A stretch of 64,000 nt of DNA from Rhizobium sp. (GCA_002796995.1 PEKW01000006.1:310001-374000); one strand, 5' to 3'. Numbered from the stretch's first letter, positions 39,119-49,362 are shown. Made by a program: numbers and translations. Notes: generated by a model not told the origin, from the sequence alone.

Positions 39119-39748
39119 ATGTCCCTCCACGCGATCCTTTGGTTCATCCCCGCCTGCTTTGCGCTCAACATGGCATTCGGGCCGAACAACCTTCTTGCGC
39201 TCACCAACGGCATGCGCTGGGGCGTCGGCGTGGCGCTCGCCGCCTCGCTCGCGCGCATCGCGGCCTTCGCGATCATGATCGTCATCACGGCACTCGGCCT
39301 CGGCGCATTGCTGACCACCTCGGAAGTTGCCTTCTCGGCGATCAAGTGGGCGGGCGCTGCTTATCTGGTCTGGCTTGGCATCAAGATCCTGCGCGCCGGC
39401 GCACCACAAATCGAACAAGAAACGAAGGTCAGGCCCGCCCTTTCCCTGAAAAACCTTGCACTGCAGGAATTCTGGGTGGCGATCGGCAATCCGAAGGCGA
39501 TCCTGATCTTCACCGCCTTCTTCCCGCAATTTCTCGATGCCGCGAACTATGCCTCGAGCTTCACGATCCTCGGCGTCGTCTTCCTTGTTCTGGAAATGAT
39601 CGCAATCACCATCTACGCCATGGCCGGCCGCCGTCTCGCCCGCTTCACGACCGGCAAGTCGTCGCTCGGGTGGGTGAACCGCGTGAGCGGCAGCATGATG
39701 ATCGCCTTCGGGGCGATGCTCGCGCTCGCGCAGCGACCGTCGATGTAA
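39119..39748 (+). CDS. LysE-family amino acid exporter
   Basis: A 209-residue membrane protein with about six helices. It opens with LHAILWFIPACFALNMAFGPNN, where the GPNN is the family's conserved turn, followed by ALTNGMRWGVGVALAASLAR, WAGAAYLVWLGIKIL and EFWVAIGNPKAILIFTAFFPQF. LysE/RhtB proteins export amino acids or related metabolites; the substrate is not predictable. It reads toward the convergent 6S RNA. Confidence 0.88.
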   Translation: MSLHAILWFIPACFALNMAFGPNNLLALTNGMRWGVGVALAASLARIAAFAIMIVITALGLGALLTTSEVAFSAIKWAGAAYLVWLGIKILRAGAPQIEQETKVRPALSLKNLALQEFWVAIGNPKAILIFTAFFPQFLDAANYASSFTILGVVFLVLEMIAITIYAMAGRRLARFTTGKSSLGWVNRVSGSMMIAFGAMLALAQRPSM

Positions 39749-39778
39749 GAAAGAGAAGTGCGATCCACGGCAACCGAT

Positions 39779-39920
39779 GGAGTTTTACGATCCTGGGTGC
39801 CTACAAACGTAGGTGGGCGCCGTGTGTCCAAGCCCACGGGCCTAGCCAGGGACAGCTCCCTTTGGATCGAGTATGGCCCCAGGGATTGTGTTTCCTGTCG
39901 TGAGGCGCAGACCGCAACTC
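39779..39920 (-). ncRNA. ssrS: 6S RNA
   Basis: On the minus strand the closing stem pairs GAGTT-GCGGTC (39910-39920) with GATCGT-AAAACTC near 39779-39791. The interior has CAATCCCTGGGGCC, GATCCAAAGGGAGC, and a 3' hairpin CCTACGTTTGTAGG followed by CACCCAGG, which I recognise as the alphaproteobacterial 6S pattern. TATATC at 39922-39927 is a suitable -10. 6S RNA mimics an open promoter and sequesters sigma70 RNA polymerase in stationary phase. Its place directly downstream of zapA is the classical location. Ends are approximate; the match is from memory and structure. Confidence 0.78.
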
Positions 39921-39921
39921 A

Positions 39922-39927
39922 GATATA
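39922..39927 (-). promoter_or_regulatory. -10 element of the 6S RNA promoter
   Basis: TATATC on the minus strand lies a few nucleotides upstream of the proposed 6S 5' end. The -35 region is weak (near 39945-39950). Confidence 0.45.
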
Positions 39928-39995
39928 GGTCCAATTCGCGCCGGGCGCCAGTGGCCGCATTCAAACATTCGCACATTGGCGCGAATACCGGCTGA

Positions 39996-40382
39996 TCAGT
40001 GCTCCGGCCGTGCTACGGGTGCCGGCTTGGCGGTCAGCTTGCGGGTGATCCCGTTCAGCCGCTCCGTCAGTTCGCCAAGCGCCGTCGTCAGCATTTCCTC
40101 GCGGCGCTGCGCGCCTTCCAGCGCGCCGTCGCGGCCCTCGCGGAACGAGGAAAGCTCCTTCTCCATCGCCGCCACGCGTCGGTTGACCTCCGAAAGCTCG
40201 TCCATCACCATGATGCCGGCCATGACCGTCAGCCTCAGGTCGCCGATCTCGCCGAACTGGGTCTTGAGGTGGCTGACATAACGGTCGAGTTGCGCGGCAA
40301 GATCGGTCAGATGGCCTTCCTGGCCCTCCTCGCAGGCCATGCGGTAGGCTTTGCCGTCGATGGTAACCGTCACCTGTGCCAT
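39996..40382 (-). CDS. zapA: cell division protein ZapA
   Basis: A 128-residue protein that bundles FtsZ filaments at mid-cell. MAQVTVTIDGKAYRMACEEG starts the ZapA head domain, followed by HLTDLAAQLDRYVSHLK, LRLTVMAGIMVMDEL and a coiled coil (VAAMEKELSSFRE). The C-terminal RKLTAKPAP tail is low complexity. The start at 40382 is preferred to one 4 codons upstream. It follows the DUF4164-type coiled-coil gene, and 6S RNA lies 75 nt beyond its stop. Confidence 0.93.
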   Translation of the reverse strand: MAQVTVTIDGKAYRMACEEGQEGHLTDLAAQLDRYVSHLKTQFGEIGDLRLTVMAGIMVMDELSEVNRRVAAMEKELSSFREGRDGALEGAQRREEMLTTALGELTERLNGITRKLTAKPAPVARPEH

Positions 40383-40430
40383 GCATTTTCCCAATTGGCG
40401 CCGAGATTTCGGCTTCGCCCTTGACTGATC

Positions 40431-40703
40431 CTAGCGGTCGAGAACCGCCCGGATCGTTTCCATGGCGGTCACCAACCGCCGCGAAACCTCGCGATTGACC
40501 TCTTCCAGCCGGTTCGCACGGAATTCCGACTGGTCGAGCTCCTGCGCCAGCCGCGAGCGGTCGGCGTGCACGCGGCGAACCTCGCTCTCGACCTCGCCGC
40601 TCTCGCGCTGAACCTCGATGCGCATGTCGATGGCGTTCTCAAGCCCGGCGATCGCCTGCCTGAGCGCGCCGAGCGCCGCTTCGACCGAATTCCCTGTCGG
40701 CAT
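40431..40703 (-). CDS. small coiled-coil protein (DUF4164-like)
   Basis: A 90-residue, fully helical protein with heptads throughout (ALRQAIAGLENAIDMRIEV; RSRLAQELDQSEFRANRLEEVNREV) and no signal peptide. In rhizobia a DUF4164 protein regularly precedes zapA, and this has the length, position and composition of that family. By context it may take part in Z-ring assembly in the manner of ZapB, which is inference. It is 48 nt upstream of zapA on the same strand. Confidence 0.78.
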   Translation of the reverse strand: MPTGNSVEAALGALRQAIAGLENAIDMRIEVQRESGEVESEVRRVHADRSRLAQELDQSEFRANRLEEVNREVSRRLVTAMETIRAVLDR

Positions 40704-41040
40704 GTTGTTGTCCCGGCTTTCCAGAAGCGGCGTTCGAATCGACCCTGAAGACCCGCTACATTGATCGCTGACAGTAAGCCCCTCAATTGCCGCCCGTCAA
40801 TAAATGGGGGCGCACCCGGGACCGCCAATCCTGTGGACGACGCTGCCCCGGGCTGCCCAATTCCGGGCGTATGGGTGCAGTGCACAGGAAATAGACAAAA
40901 GCATGATTTATCGCGCATCAAAAGGCCAGAATACCCGGCATTTATTGACTCGCACGATTCACCTGCTATGGATCAGCCGCTTTCTGACGGACCGTGCCGA
41001 GTACGGCCGTCCCTTGAGACCCGGAACAAGCGGAACAGCC
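40704..41040. other. 337-bp divergent intergenic region between the DUF4164 gene and transketolase
   Basis: Apart from the transketolase promoter at 40945-40972 I see no gene in it. The frame of transketolase stays open back to 40804, but the promoter lies inside that stretch, so it is leader DNA. Confidence 0.6.
40945..40972 (+). promoter_or_regulatory. sigma70-type promoter of transketolase
   Basis: TTGACT (40945-40950) and TATGGA (40967-40972) are 16 nt apart. Transcription would begin near 40980, giving a leader of about 60 nt. Confidence 0.55.
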
Positions 41041-43023
41041 ATGATCTCTCCCGAAAAACACAACCGGATGGCCAATGCGATCCGTTTCCTCGCCATGGAC
41101 GCGGTGGAAAAAGCCAATTCCGGCCACCCCGGCATGCCGATGGGCTGCGCCGACGTCGCCACCGTTCTCTTCACCCGGTATCTGAACTTCGACCCGAAGA
41201 ACCCGCTCTGGCCGGACCGCGACCGCTTCGTCCTGTCGGCCGGCCACGGTTCGATGCTCCTCTACAGCCTGCTCTATCTGACGGGCTACGAGGACATGAC
41301 CATCGAGGACATCAAGCAGTTCCGCCAGATGGGCGCCAAGACCGCCGGCCACCCGGAATATGGTCACGCCACCGGCATCGAGACGACGACCGGCCCGCTC
41401 GGCCAGGGCATCGCCAATGCCGTCGGCATGGCCATTGCCGAAAAGAAGCTCGCCAGCGAGTTCGGCGCCGACCTGATGAACCACTACACCTATGCGCTGG
41501 TCGGCGACGGCTGCCTCATGGAAGGCATCAGCCAGGAAGCCATTTCGCTTGCCGGCCACCTGAAGCTCAACAAGCTGATCGTGCTGTGGGACGACAACGG
41601 CATCTCGATCGACGGCGCAATCTCGCTGGCCGACTCGACCGATCAGCATGCCCGCTTCAAGGCCTCCGGCTGGAACACGCTGTCCGTCGACGGCCATGAT
41701 CCGGAAGCGATCGCCGCGGCCATCGAAACGGCAAAGGCCTCCGACAAGCCGACCCTGATCGCCTGCAAGACCGTCATCGGCTTCGGTTCGCCGAACAAGG
41801 CCGGCACCCACAAGGTGCACGGTTCGCCGCTCGGCGCCGACGAGATCGTCGCCACCCGCAAGGCGCTCGGCTGGGCCGAGGAAGCCTTCGTCGTTCCGGC
41901 CGACGTGCTGGACGCCTGGCGCCTCGCCGGCCTCCGCTCGACCAAGACCCGCAAGGACTGGGAAACCCGCCTTGCCGCAAGCCCGGCCGAGACCAAGGCC
42001 GAGTTCACCCGCCGCTTCGCCGGCGACCTGCCGGGCAATTTCGCCACCGCGATCGACGGCTACAAGAAGAAGCTTGCCGAAGCCAAGCCGACGGTTGCCA
42101 CCCGCAAGGCCTCGGAGGACGCGCTGGAAGTCATCAACGGCGTGCTGACCGAGACGCTCGGTGGCTCCGCCGACCTGACCGGCTCGAACAACACCAAGAC
42201 GAGCCAGACCAAGTCGATCACCCCGAACGACTTCTCCGGCCGCTACATCCACTACGGCATCCGCGAGCACGGCATGGCAGCCGCCATGAACGGGATCGCG
42301 CTGCACGGCGGCCTGATCCCCTATTCCGGCGGCTTCCTGATCTTCTCGGACTATTGCCGTCCGTCGATCCGCCTCGCCGCGCTGATGGGCATCCGCGTCA
42401 TCCACGTGCTGACGCATGACTCCATCGGTCTCGGCGAAGACGGCCCGACCCACCAGCCCGTCGAGCACATGGCAGCACTACGCGCCATCCCGAACCTCAT
42501 GATGTTCCGCCCGGCCGACGCGACCGAAACGGTCGAATGCTGGCAGATCGCCCTGGAACACAAGCATCGTCCGTCGGGCCTGGCCCTGACCCGCCAGAAC
42601 CTGATCGCCGCCCGCACCGACTACGAAGAGAAGAACCTCTGCAGCTTCGGCGCCTATGAGCTGGTTTCGGCCAGCGACGCCAAGGTGTCGATCTTCGCCT
42701 CCGGCTCGGAAGTCGAGATCGCGCTCAAGGCCCAGCAGATGCTGGCCCAGAAGGGCATCTCCGCTCGCGTCGTGTCCGTTCCCTGCTTCGAACTCTTCTT
42801 CGAGCAGCCGGATGCCTATCGCGAAGCGATCCTCGGTACGTCCGCCGTCAACATCGCGGTCGAGGCCGGCATCCGCCAGGGCTGGGACGCGTTCATCGGT
42901 TCCGACGGCACGTTCATCGGCATGAAGTCCTTCGGCGCCTCCGGCCCGTACAAGGAACTCTACAAACATTTCGGCATCACCCCGGAAGCGGTCGTTGCCG
43001 CCGCCGAGGCCAAGCTCGGCTGA
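41041..43023 (+). CDS. tkt: transketolase
   Basis: A 660-residue thiamine diphosphate enzyme that moves two-carbon units between pentose-phosphate and glycolytic sugars. [19 protein letters not shown] (about 21-39), the diphosphate motif [32 protein letters not shown] (by its ends, about 155-186), [11 protein letters not shown] and the catalytic-site [16 protein letters not shown] are all present. The start at 41041 ([20 protein letters not shown]) is fixed by the family. gap follows 83 nt later after a hairpin terminator. Confidence 0.96.
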   Translation: MISPEKHNRMANAIRFLAMDAVEKANSGHPGMPMGCADVATVLFTRYLNFDPKNPLWPDRDRFVLSAGHGSMLLYSLLYLTGYEDMTIEDIKQFRQMGAKTAGHPEYGHATGIETTTGPLGQGIANAVGMAIAEKKLASEFGADLMNHYTYALVGDGCLMEGISQEAISLAGHLKLNKLIVLWDDNGISIDGAISLADSTDQHARFKASGWNTLSVDGHDPEAIAAAIETAKASDKPTLIACKTVIGFGSPNKAGTHKVHGSPLGADEIVATRKALGWAEEAFVVPADVLDAWRLAGLRSTKTRKDWETRLAASPAETKAEFTRRFAGDLPGNFATAIDGYKKKLAEAKPTVATRKASEDALEVINGVLTETLGGSADLTGSNNTKTSQTKSITPNDFSGRYIHYGIREHGMAAAMNGIALHGGLIPYSGGFLIFSDYCRPSIRLAALMGIRVIHVLTHDSIGLGEDGPTHQPVEHMAALRAIPNLMMFRPADATETVECWQIALEHKHRPSGLALTRQNLIAARTDYEEKNLCSFGAYELVSASDAKVSIFASGSEVEIALKAQQMLAQKGISARVVSVPCFELFFEQPDAYREAILGTSAVNIAVEAGIRQGWDAFIGSDGTFIGMKSFGASGPYKELYKHFGITPEAVVAAAEAKLG

Positions 43024-43040
43024 GACGACAAATTGTCGCA

Positions 43041-43060
43041 TGGGCGTTCCCGGACGCCCA
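43041..43060 (+). terminator. terminator after transketolase
   Basis: A 7-bp stem (TGGGCGT with ACGCCCA) has a 6-nt loop and is followed by TTCTTCC. It lies 17 nt after the stop; the T run is moderate, so some read-through into gap is likely. Confidence 0.55.
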
Positions 43061-43106
43061 TTCTTCCCATAATCTGAAGCTCTGATTTAAACGCGGGAGT
43101 GAATCT

Positions 43107-44117
43107 ATGACTGTAAAAGTTGCCATTAACGGCTTCGGCCGCATCGGCCGCAACGTGCTGCGCGCCATCGTCGAATCCGGCCGTACCGACATCGAAGTCG
43201 TTGCCATCAACGACCTCGGCCCGGTCGAGACCAATGCCCACCTGCTGCGCTACGACTCGATCCACGGCAAGTTCCCGGCGGATGTGAAGGTCGAAGGCGA
43301 CACGATCATCGTCGGCGGCGGCAAGCCGATCAAGGTCACCGCGATCAAGGATCCGGCGACCCTGCCGCACAAGGAACTCGGCGTCGACATCGCCATGGAG
43401 TGCACCGGCATCTTCACCTCGCGCGACAAGGCCGCCCTGCATCTCCAGGCCGGCGCCAAGCGCGTCATCGTTTCGGCCCCGGCCGACGGTGCCGACCTGA
43501 CCGTCGTCTTCGGCGTCAACCACGACAAGCTGACCAAGGATCACCTGGTCATCTCCAACGCTTCGTGCACCACCAACTGCCTCGTGCCGGTGGTCAAGGT
43601 TCTGAACGACGCGATCGGCATCGATCATGGCTTCATGACCACGATCCACTCCTACACCGGCGACCAGCCGACCCTCGACACCATGCACAAGGACCTCTAC
43701 CGCGCCCGCGCAGCGGCCCTATCGATGATCCCGACCTCGACCGGGGCAGCCAAGGCCGTCGGCCTCGTTCTGCCGGAACTGAAGGGCAAGCTGGACGGCA
43801 CCTCGATCCGCGTGCCGACCCCGAACGTCTCGGTCGTCGACTTCAAGTTCGTCGCCAAGAAGAACACCACGGTCCAGGAAGTCAACGACGCCATCAAGGC
43901 CGCTTCGAACGGCGCCCTGAAGGGTATCCTCGGCTACACCGAAGAGCCGCTGGTCTCGCGCGACTTCAATCATGACAGCCACTCGTCGATCTTCGCCATC
44001 GACCAGACCAAGGTGCTCGAAGGCAACTTCGTCCGCATCCTGACCTGGTACGACAATGAGTGGGGCTTCTCGAACCGCATGTCGGACACCGCGGTCGCCC
44101 TGGCCAAGCTCATCTGA
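43107..44117 (+). CDS. gap: glyceraldehyde-3-phosphate dehydrogenase, type I
   Basis: A 336-residue NAD+-linked glycolytic enzyme. Opening [19 protein letters not shown] is the Rossmann motif; the catalytic cysteine is C154 in [40 protein letters not shown] and [12 protein letters not shown] complete the family pattern. The GxGRxGR fingerprint and following ND suggest NAD+ preference. A GCGGGAGTG ribosome-binding site precedes the ATG. A strong terminator follows, so the gene is mostly monocistronic. Confidence 0.97.
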   Translation: MTVKVAINGFGRIGRNVLRAIVESGRTDIEVVAINDLGPVETNAHLLRYDSIHGKFPADVKVEGDTIIVGGGKPIKVTAIKDPATLPHKELGVDIAMECTGIFTSRDKAALHLQAGAKRVIVSAPADGADLTVVFGVNHDKLTKDHLVISNASCTTNCLVPVVKVLNDAIGIDHGFMTTIHSYTGDQPTLDTMHKDLYRARAAALSMIPTSTGAAKAVGLVLPELKGKLDGTSIRVPTPNVSVVDFKFVAKKNTTVQEVNDAIKAASNGALKGILGYTEEPLVSRDFNHDSHSSIFAIDQTKVLEGNFVRILTWYDNEWGFSNRMSDTAVALAKLI

Positions 44118-44145
44118 TCGCATAAAAATTAGCGCTCGCTTTGAA

Positions 44146-44176
44146 AAAGGCGGATCGGAAACCCCGGTCCGCCTTT
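44146..44176 (+). terminator. terminator after gap
   Basis: A 13-bp stem (AAAGGCGGATCGG with CCGGTCCGCCTTT, one G-U wobble) closes a 5-nt loop and is followed by CAAATTTT. It lies 28 nt beyond the gap stop. Confidence 0.82.
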
Positions 44177-44387
44177 CAAATTTTAAAGTTCCGCCCTACT
44201 CTGATCACGATTGAAGACGATAGGTTTTTCATCTCGTCTTCCGGCAGTCCTGCCAGATCATTTCACCCCCGTCACCGGCCTTGCGCGCGGGACGAAAAGC
44301 ACCGCCGACACCGCGTCGAGCCGCGCCCGTGGTATGACCTGATCCAGCCCTGTCGGACGACGGCGCGGTTGATGAGAGGGGCAAGGG

Positions 44388-46208
44388 GTGGACGAATTTT
44401 ATGCCATGACGCTGGTGGCGACGGCCTTGGTTCTGCTGGCCGCATTCTCCAGTCTGATCGCCTTCCGCTTCGGCGCCCCCCTGCTTCTCCTCTTCCTGCT
44501 GATCGGGCTTGCCACCGGCGTCGACGGCCTGGGCATCGAATTCTCCGACAATGCCTTCGCCTACGCGCTGGGCTCGATCGCGCTGGCCGTCATCCTGTTC
44601 GATTCCGGTTACGGGACGTCGCTGCAATCCTTCAAGCTCTCCGCCGCGCCCGCCTTGACGTTGGCAACCGGCGGTGTGCTGCTGACCGCCGGCCTGTTCG
44701 GCCTCGTGGCCCATCTCCTGCTCGACTTCTCCTTCCTCGAAGGCCTGCTGCTGGGTTCGATCGTCGCCTCGACCGACGCGGCGGCCGTCTTCTTCCTGCT
44801 GCGCATCGGCGGCATCAATATCCGCGATCGCGTGCGCTCGACGCTAGAGGTGGAATCCGGCACCAACGACCCCATGGCGATCTTCCTCACCATGGCGCTC
44901 GTCCAGCTGCTGTCCGCCGGCGAAGGCTATTCCGGCTTCGACATGGACCTCCTGCGGCTCTTCGTCGAGCAGATGGGCCTTGGCCTGGCGCTCGGTCTCA
45001 TCGGCGGCGCGCTGATCGTCTTCGTGCTCAGGCGGATCTCGGTCGAGCGCGGCCTTGCACCGATCTTCATGCTGGCCATGGCGCTTCTGGTGTTTTCGTA
45101 TACCGGTGCCGTCGGCGGCAGCGGCTTCCTCGCCGTCTACGTGGCTGGCATCTATGCCGGCAGCCAGAAGATCCCGGCAAGCGGCGCGATCACCCGCTTC
45201 CAGGACGGCATGACCTGGCTGGCTCAGATCGTCATGTTCCTCGTTCTCGGCCTGCTGGCCACCCCGTCGCAGTTCCCCTCGATCCTCATTCCCGCCGTCC
45301 TGCTCGGCCTCTTCCTCGTCTTCGTCGCGCGTCCGCTGGCTGTCTGGGCCTGCCTCCTGCCCTTCGACTTCACCCAGCGCGAGACCGGCTTCATCGCCTG
45401 GGTCGGCCTGCGCGGCGCCGTGTCGATCCTGCTGGCCATCCTGCCGATCCTCGGCAATCTGGAAAAGGGCCAGACCTATTTCAACGTCGCCTTCATCGTG
45501 GTGATGATCTCGCTCGTGCTGCAGGGCTGGACCATCAAGCCAGTGGCCCGCAAGCTCGGCCTGATCATCCCGCCGCGCATCGGCGCCATCGACAAGCTGG
45601 AACTCGACCTGCCCGGCGCGGCCCATCACGAGCTGCTCGCCTATCGCGTCGTCGCCGACAGCCCGGTCCTGCGCGGCGAACGCATCCCGCGCTGGGCCAT
45701 GCCCTCGCTCGTCATCCGCGACGGCAAGTCGATGCGCTACCAATATGCCGGCCGCCTGCGCGAGAACGACCAGGTCTATCTCTTCATCGCGCCGGGCTAT
45801 TCCAAACTGCTCGACCGCCTGTTCGCCAGCAAGGCGCCGGTGGAGGAAGACGACAGCGAGTTCTTCGGCACCTTCGCCATATCCCCGAACACCCGGGTCG
45901 AGGATCTGAACCAGGCCTATGGACCGCTCAGCATCTCCGAAGCCGACCGCGCCAAGACGGTGGCGGAGCTGATCGCGCAGCGGCTCGGCGGCCAGGCCGA
46001 CTATGCCGACCGGGCCAGGCTCGGCACCATCGTGCTGATCGTGCGCGACCTCGACGAGACGGGACATATCGCCTCAGTCGGCGTGTCGTTGGAACCCGTG
46101 GCACCCGCCACCAACCTGCCGATCTTCCTGAACATTCGCGAGCTTGCCCATGCGATCCGCGACTATCTGCGCAGGCAGCGCGCCAAGGCCGGCGAAGGCG
46201 AAAAATGA
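44388..46208 (+). CDS. potassium/proton antiporter (NhaP2/CvrA-like)
   Basis: A 606-residue CPA1-type cation/proton antiporter. About twelve helices occupy residues 5-385; the ion-site motifs [17 protein letters not shown] and [17 protein letters not shown] are the family's conserved Asp-containing stretches. A TrkA-C regulatory domain (about 405-480, [16 protein letters not shown]) and a CorC/HlyC-like tail follow, as in NhaP2. It would export K+ in exchange for H+ for turgor or pH control. A GTG start at 44388 after GAGGGGCAAGG is chosen; it is separated from gap by 270 bp and precedes pgk by 88 bp. Confidence 0.9.
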   Translation: MDEFYAMTLVATALVLLAAFSSLIAFRFGAPLLLLFLLIGLATGVDGLGIEFSDNAFAYALGSIALAVILFDSGYGTSLQSFKLSAAPALTLATGGVLLTAGLFGLVAHLLLDFSFLEGLLLGSIVASTDAAAVFFLLRIGGINIRDRVRSTLEVESGTNDPMAIFLTMALVQLLSAGEGYSGFDMDLLRLFVEQMGLGLALGLIGGALIVFVLRRISVERGLAPIFMLAMALLVFSYTGAVGGSGFLAVYVAGIYAGSQKIPASGAITRFQDGMTWLAQIVMFLVLGLLATPSQFPSILIPAVLLGLFLVFVARPLAVWACLLPFDFTQRETGFIAWVGLRGAVSILLAILPILGNLEKGQTYFNVAFIVVMISLVLQGWTIKPVARKLGLIIPPRIGAIDKLELDLPGAAHHELLAYRVVADSPVLRGERIPRWAMPSLVIRDGKSMRYQYAGRLRENDQVYLFIAPGYSKLLDRLFASKAPVEEDDSEFFGTFAISPNTRVEDLNQAYGPLSISEADRAKTVAELIAQRLGGQADYADRARLGTIVLIVRDLDETGHIASVGVSLEPVAPATNLPIFLNIRELAHAIRDYLRRQRAKAGEGEK

Positions 46209-46296
46209 TCCGGGTCGCCTTGCGCAGCCGTTCAGGCGGTGTAAGGTCCGACCCCGTCAGCCCCATTCCAGCAACACCTTAACGACGGGTATCATC

Positions 46297-47499
46297 ATGC
46301 CGGCTTTCAAGACACTCGACGATCTCACCGACATCGCGGGCAAGCGCGTGCTTGTGCGCGTCGACCTCAACGTTCCCGTCGCCGACGGCAAGGTGACGGA
46401 TGCGACCCGCATCGAGCGCGTGGCCCCGACGATCAAGGAATTGTCGGCCAAAGGCGCCAAGGTTATCCTGCTCGCCCATTTCGGCCGGCCGAAGGGTGAA
46501 CCGGTCGCCGACCAGTCCCTGTCGCTGATCGCCCCTGCCGTCGAGGAAGTGCTGGACCAGAAGGTCGCCTTCGCCTCGGACTGCATCGGCGCGCCCGCCG
46601 CCGACGCGATCGCCAAGATGGGTAACGGCGACATCCTGCTCCTGGAAAACACCCGCTTCCACAAGGGCGAGGAAAAGAACACTCCGGAATTCGTCGCTGA
46701 GCTCGCCAAGAACGGCGACATCTTCGTCAACGACGCCTTTTCCGCCGCGCACCGGGCGCATGCCTCGACCGAGGGCCTCGCCCACCACATGCCCGCCTAT
46801 GCCGGCCGCACCATGCAGGCCGAACTCGTGGCGCTGGAAAAGGGCCTCGGCAAGCCGGCCCGTCCGGTCGTCGCCATCGTCGGCGGCGCCAAGGTCTCGA
46901 CCAAGATCGACCTCCTGTCCAACCTGGTGAAGAAGGTCGACGCGCTGGTGATCGGCGGCGGCATGGCCAACACCTTCCTCGCGGCCCAGGGCATCAATGT
47001 CGGCAAGTCGCTGTGCGAGCACGATCTGGCCGACACCGCCAAGCAGATCATGATCGACGCCGAGAGCGCCGGCTGCGCCATCGTGCTGCCGGTCGACGGC
47101 GTCGTCGCCCGCGAGTTCAAGGCCGGAGCCGACAACGAGACCGTCGCCATCACTTCCATCCCGGCCGATGCCATGGTGCTCGATGTCGGCCCGAAGTCGG
47201 TGGAGACCATCAACGGCTGGATCTCCAAGGCCGAGACGCTGGTCTGGAACGGCCCGCTCGGCGCCTTCGAGATCGCCCCCTTCGACACGGCAACCGTTGC
47301 TGCCGCCCGGCACGCCGCCGAACGGACCCGCGCCGGCAAGCTGGTCTCGGTCGCCGGTGGCGGTGACACGGTCTCCGCGCTCAACCATGCCGGCGTTGCC
47401 GACGACTTCTCCTACGTCTCGACCGCGGGCGGTGCCTTCCTCGAATGGATGGAAGGCAAGGAATTGCCGGGCGTTGCCGTCCTGATCGCCGAGAAGTAA
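46297..47499 (+). CDS. pgk: phosphoglycerate kinase
   Basis: A 400-residue glycolytic enzyme that makes ATP and 3-phosphoglycerate, the substrate of SerA in this same window. [56 protein letters not shown] and [15 protein letters not shown] match the family through both lobes. The ATG at 46297 is preferred; an upstream extension is open but lies inside the antiporter tail. It ends at a perfect terminator. Confidence 0.97.
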   Translation: MPAFKTLDDLTDIAGKRVLVRVDLNVPVADGKVTDATRIERVAPTIKELSAKGAKVILLAHFGRPKGEPVADQSLSLIAPAVEEVLDQKVAFASDCIGAPAADAIAKMGNGDILLLENTRFHKGEEKNTPEFVAELAKNGDIFVNDAFSAAHRAHASTEGLAHHMPAYAGRTMQAELVALEKGLGKPARPVVAIVGGAKVSTKIDLLSNLVKKVDALVIGGGMANTFLAAQGINVGKSLCEHDLADTAKQIMIDAESAGCAIVLPVDGVVAREFKAGADNETVAITSIPADAMVLDVGPKSVETINGWISKAETLVWNGPLGAFEIAPFDTATVAAARHAAERTRAGKLVSVAGGGDTVSALNHAGVADDFSYVSTAGGAFLEWMEGKELPGVAVLIAEK

Positions 47500-47506
47500 T
47501 CTCTCA

Positions 47507-47534
47507 CGATGGCGGGCTCTACGGCCCGCCATCG
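47507..47534 (+). terminator. terminator after pgk
   Basis: An 11-bp perfect stem (CGATGGCGGGC with GCCCGCCATCG) has a 6-nt loop; it is followed by TTAAG rather than a long T run. Confidence 0.7.
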
Positions 47535-47565
47535 TTAAGCATCGGCGGATATTTCCAAGACTTTC

Positions 47566-47592
47566 AAACGATTAAATCGATTTCAATCGTTT
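47566..47592 (+). promoter_or_regulatory. palindromic operator candidate upstream of the aldolase gene
   Basis: Outer arms AAACGATT and AATCGTTT (8 bp, inverted) enclose the palindrome AAATCGATTT. The central CG and A/T flanks resemble LacI-family operators, which often control sugar genes. No promoter was recognised with confidence. The regulator is not in this window. Confidence 0.4.
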
Positions 47593-47748
47593 CAACATTT
47601 TAAGCCGCCATTTTCCTGTCGCAAAACATCTGCTATCCGCCTCATCTAAATTCGGGAGATTGATCATTTCGGCTTTGCCGATGTGGTCGTGACATCGACG
47701 AATATGGGTGAGCGCGTATCGCGCCAGTTTTAGGGATAGGAGTGAGAT

Positions 47749-48645
47749 ATGGTGGACGCGAAGATGTTGAACAAAATCAGCTCGGCGCCTGGTTTCATTG
47801 CGGCGCTGGATCAGAGCGGTGGTTCGACACCTGGTGCGTTGCGCCTCTACGGCGTGTCCGAGTCCGACTATCAGGGTGACGAGGAAATGTTCCGCCTGAT
47901 GCACGCCATGCGCGTCCGCATCATGAGCGCACCGGCATTTACCGGCGACAAGGTCATCGGCGCCATCCTGTTCGAGCGGACCATGGACGGCGACGTCGAC
48001 GGTCAGGCTGTTCCCTCCTACCTCTGGGAAAAGCGCGGCGTCGTGCCGTTCCTCAAGATCGACAAGGGCCTCGCTGGCGAGGAGAACGGCGTTCAGATGA
48101 TGAAGCCGATGCCCGATCTGGACGCTCTCCTGATCCGTGGCCGCGACAAGGGAATTTTCGGAACCAAGATGCGCTCGGTGATCGCTCAAGCCGACAAGGC
48201 CGGCATCGCCGCCGTCGTGAAGCAGCAGTTCGAGGTAGCGCGCCAGATCATCGGCCAGGGCCTCATGCCGATCATCGAGCCGGAAGTCTCCATCAAGAGC
48301 CCGACGAAGACCGAATCCGAAGCCATTCTCCGCGACGAGATCGCGGCCCAGCTCGACAAGCTCCCGGCAGGCGAAACCGTCATGCTGAAGCTGACGATCC
48401 CGACGGTCGTCGATTTCTACGCCCCGCTGGTCGCCCACAAGTCCGTCGTTCGGGTCGTCGCCCTTTCCGGCGGTTACAGCCGCGCGGATGCTTGCGAAAA
48501 GCTGAGCCACAACCACGGCATGATCGCCAGCTTCTCGCGCGCGCTGACGGAAAACCTGCGCGTCTCGATGAGCGACGCAGAGTTCAATTCAAGCCTGGCC
48601 GCGACGATCGACGAGATCTACGCTGCAAGCGTGAACAAGGCCTGA
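47749..48645 (+). CDS. class I fructose-bisphosphate aldolase
   Basis: A 298-residue Schiff-base aldolase of the short bacterial class I type. FIAALDQSGGSTPGALRLYG at the start, GAILFERTMDG and VPFLKIDKGL follow; the last contains the lysine of the class I pattern. IIEPEVSIKSPTK and VALSGGYSRADA are the further active-site segments. It splits fructose-1,6-bisphosphate to two triose phosphates and completes the gap-pgk-aldolase group. It has its own 249-bp leader holding a palindrome, and a strong terminator. Confidence 0.92.
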   Translation: MVDAKMLNKISSAPGFIAALDQSGGSTPGALRLYGVSESDYQGDEEMFRLMHAMRVRIMSAPAFTGDKVIGAILFERTMDGDVDGQAVPSYLWEKRGVVPFLKIDKGLAGEENGVQMMKPMPDLDALLIRGRDKGIFGTKMRSVIAQADKAGIAAVVKQQFEVARQIIGQGLMPIIEPEVSIKSPTKTESEAILRDEIAAQLDKLPAGETVMLKLTIPTVVDFYAPLVAHKSVVRVVALSGGYSRADACEKLSHNHGMIASFSRALTENLRVSMSDAEFNSSLAATIDEIYAASVNKA

Positions 48646-48735
48646 TGGCGCCCTGACAGTTGCCGCGGCAGACCAGAGAACGCCGCATCCGCGAAAAGGC
48701 CGCCTGATCTGTAAGGTCTTCACGACCTAAATTTG

Positions 48736-48759
48736 AAGCCCCGCCCAACGGCGGGGCTT
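48736..48759 (+). terminator. terminator after the aldolase gene
   Basis: A perfect 10-bp stem (AAGCCCCGCC with GGCGGGGCTT) closes a CAAC loop and is followed by TTTTCG. It lies 90 nt beyond the stop. Confidence 0.88.
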
Positions 48760-48899
48760 TTTCGTTTGGCGACAGGCGAGCGGCTGGCCTCTTGCCTTCC
48801 CAGTCCGGCAAACTATATTCGTCGGTGCTGAGGACGACCTCTCCCCACGACGGGCTTTTGACCGGGACGACCCGACCGACCCTCTGCGGGAGACCAGAC

Positions 48900-49337
48900 A
48901 TGCGCTCGACCAGCGACCGTATCCGCCACGCCATCAGTTTCGAAATCCTCGCTCTCCTCCTCGCCACGCCGCTGGGCGCCTGGGTGTTTTCGCTGCCGAT
49001 CACCGATATCGGCGTGGTCAGCGTCGCCAGCGCCACGATCGCCATGCTGTGGAACTACGTCTACAATCTCGGCTTCGACCACGCGATGCAGCGTTTTGCC
49101 GGCACCACCTACAAGACCGTGCCCATCCGTGTGCTGCATGCCGTACTGTTCGAGGCCGGGATCCTCATCGTGCTCGCGCCCTTCATCGCCTGGTATCTCG
49201 GCGTCGGCCTGTGGCATGCGATCGTGATGGACGTCTCCTTCTCGCTCTTCTACCTTGTCTACGCTTTCGTCTTCAATTGGAGTTACGACCGGCTGTTCCC
49301 GATCCCGGAATGGCAGCAGCCGGCAAAGCGAGTCTGA
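48900..49337 (+). CDS. PACE-family multidrug efflux transporter
   Basis: A 145-residue protein with four helices in two repeated pairs (bacterial transmembrane pair): FEILALLLATPLGAWVFSL, VASATIAMLWNYVYNLGFDHA, HAVLFEAGILIVLAPFIAW and VMDVSFSLFYLVYAFVFNWSYDRLFP. The WNYVYN and FNWSYD cores are typical. PACE proteins export cationic biocides such as chlorhexidine and acriflavine and natural polyamines. The ATG at 48900 is chosen from the family N-terminus. It precedes phzF by 25 nt on the same strand. Confidence 0.88.
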   Translation: MRSTSDRIRHAISFEILALLLATPLGAWVFSLPITDIGVVSVASATIAMLWNYVYNLGFDHAMQRFAGTTYKTVPIRVLHAVLFEAGILIVLAPFIAWYLGVGLWHAIVMDVSFSLFYLVYAFVFNWSYDRLFPIPEWQQPAKRV

Positions 49338-49362
49338 AGGGACGGATCCGACAGGACAAGAA

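Noticed and set aside
40804..41040. N-terminal extension of transketolase
   Set aside because: The frame is open but contains the promoter, starts at a rare codon and has no family similarity; the conserved protein starts at 41041.
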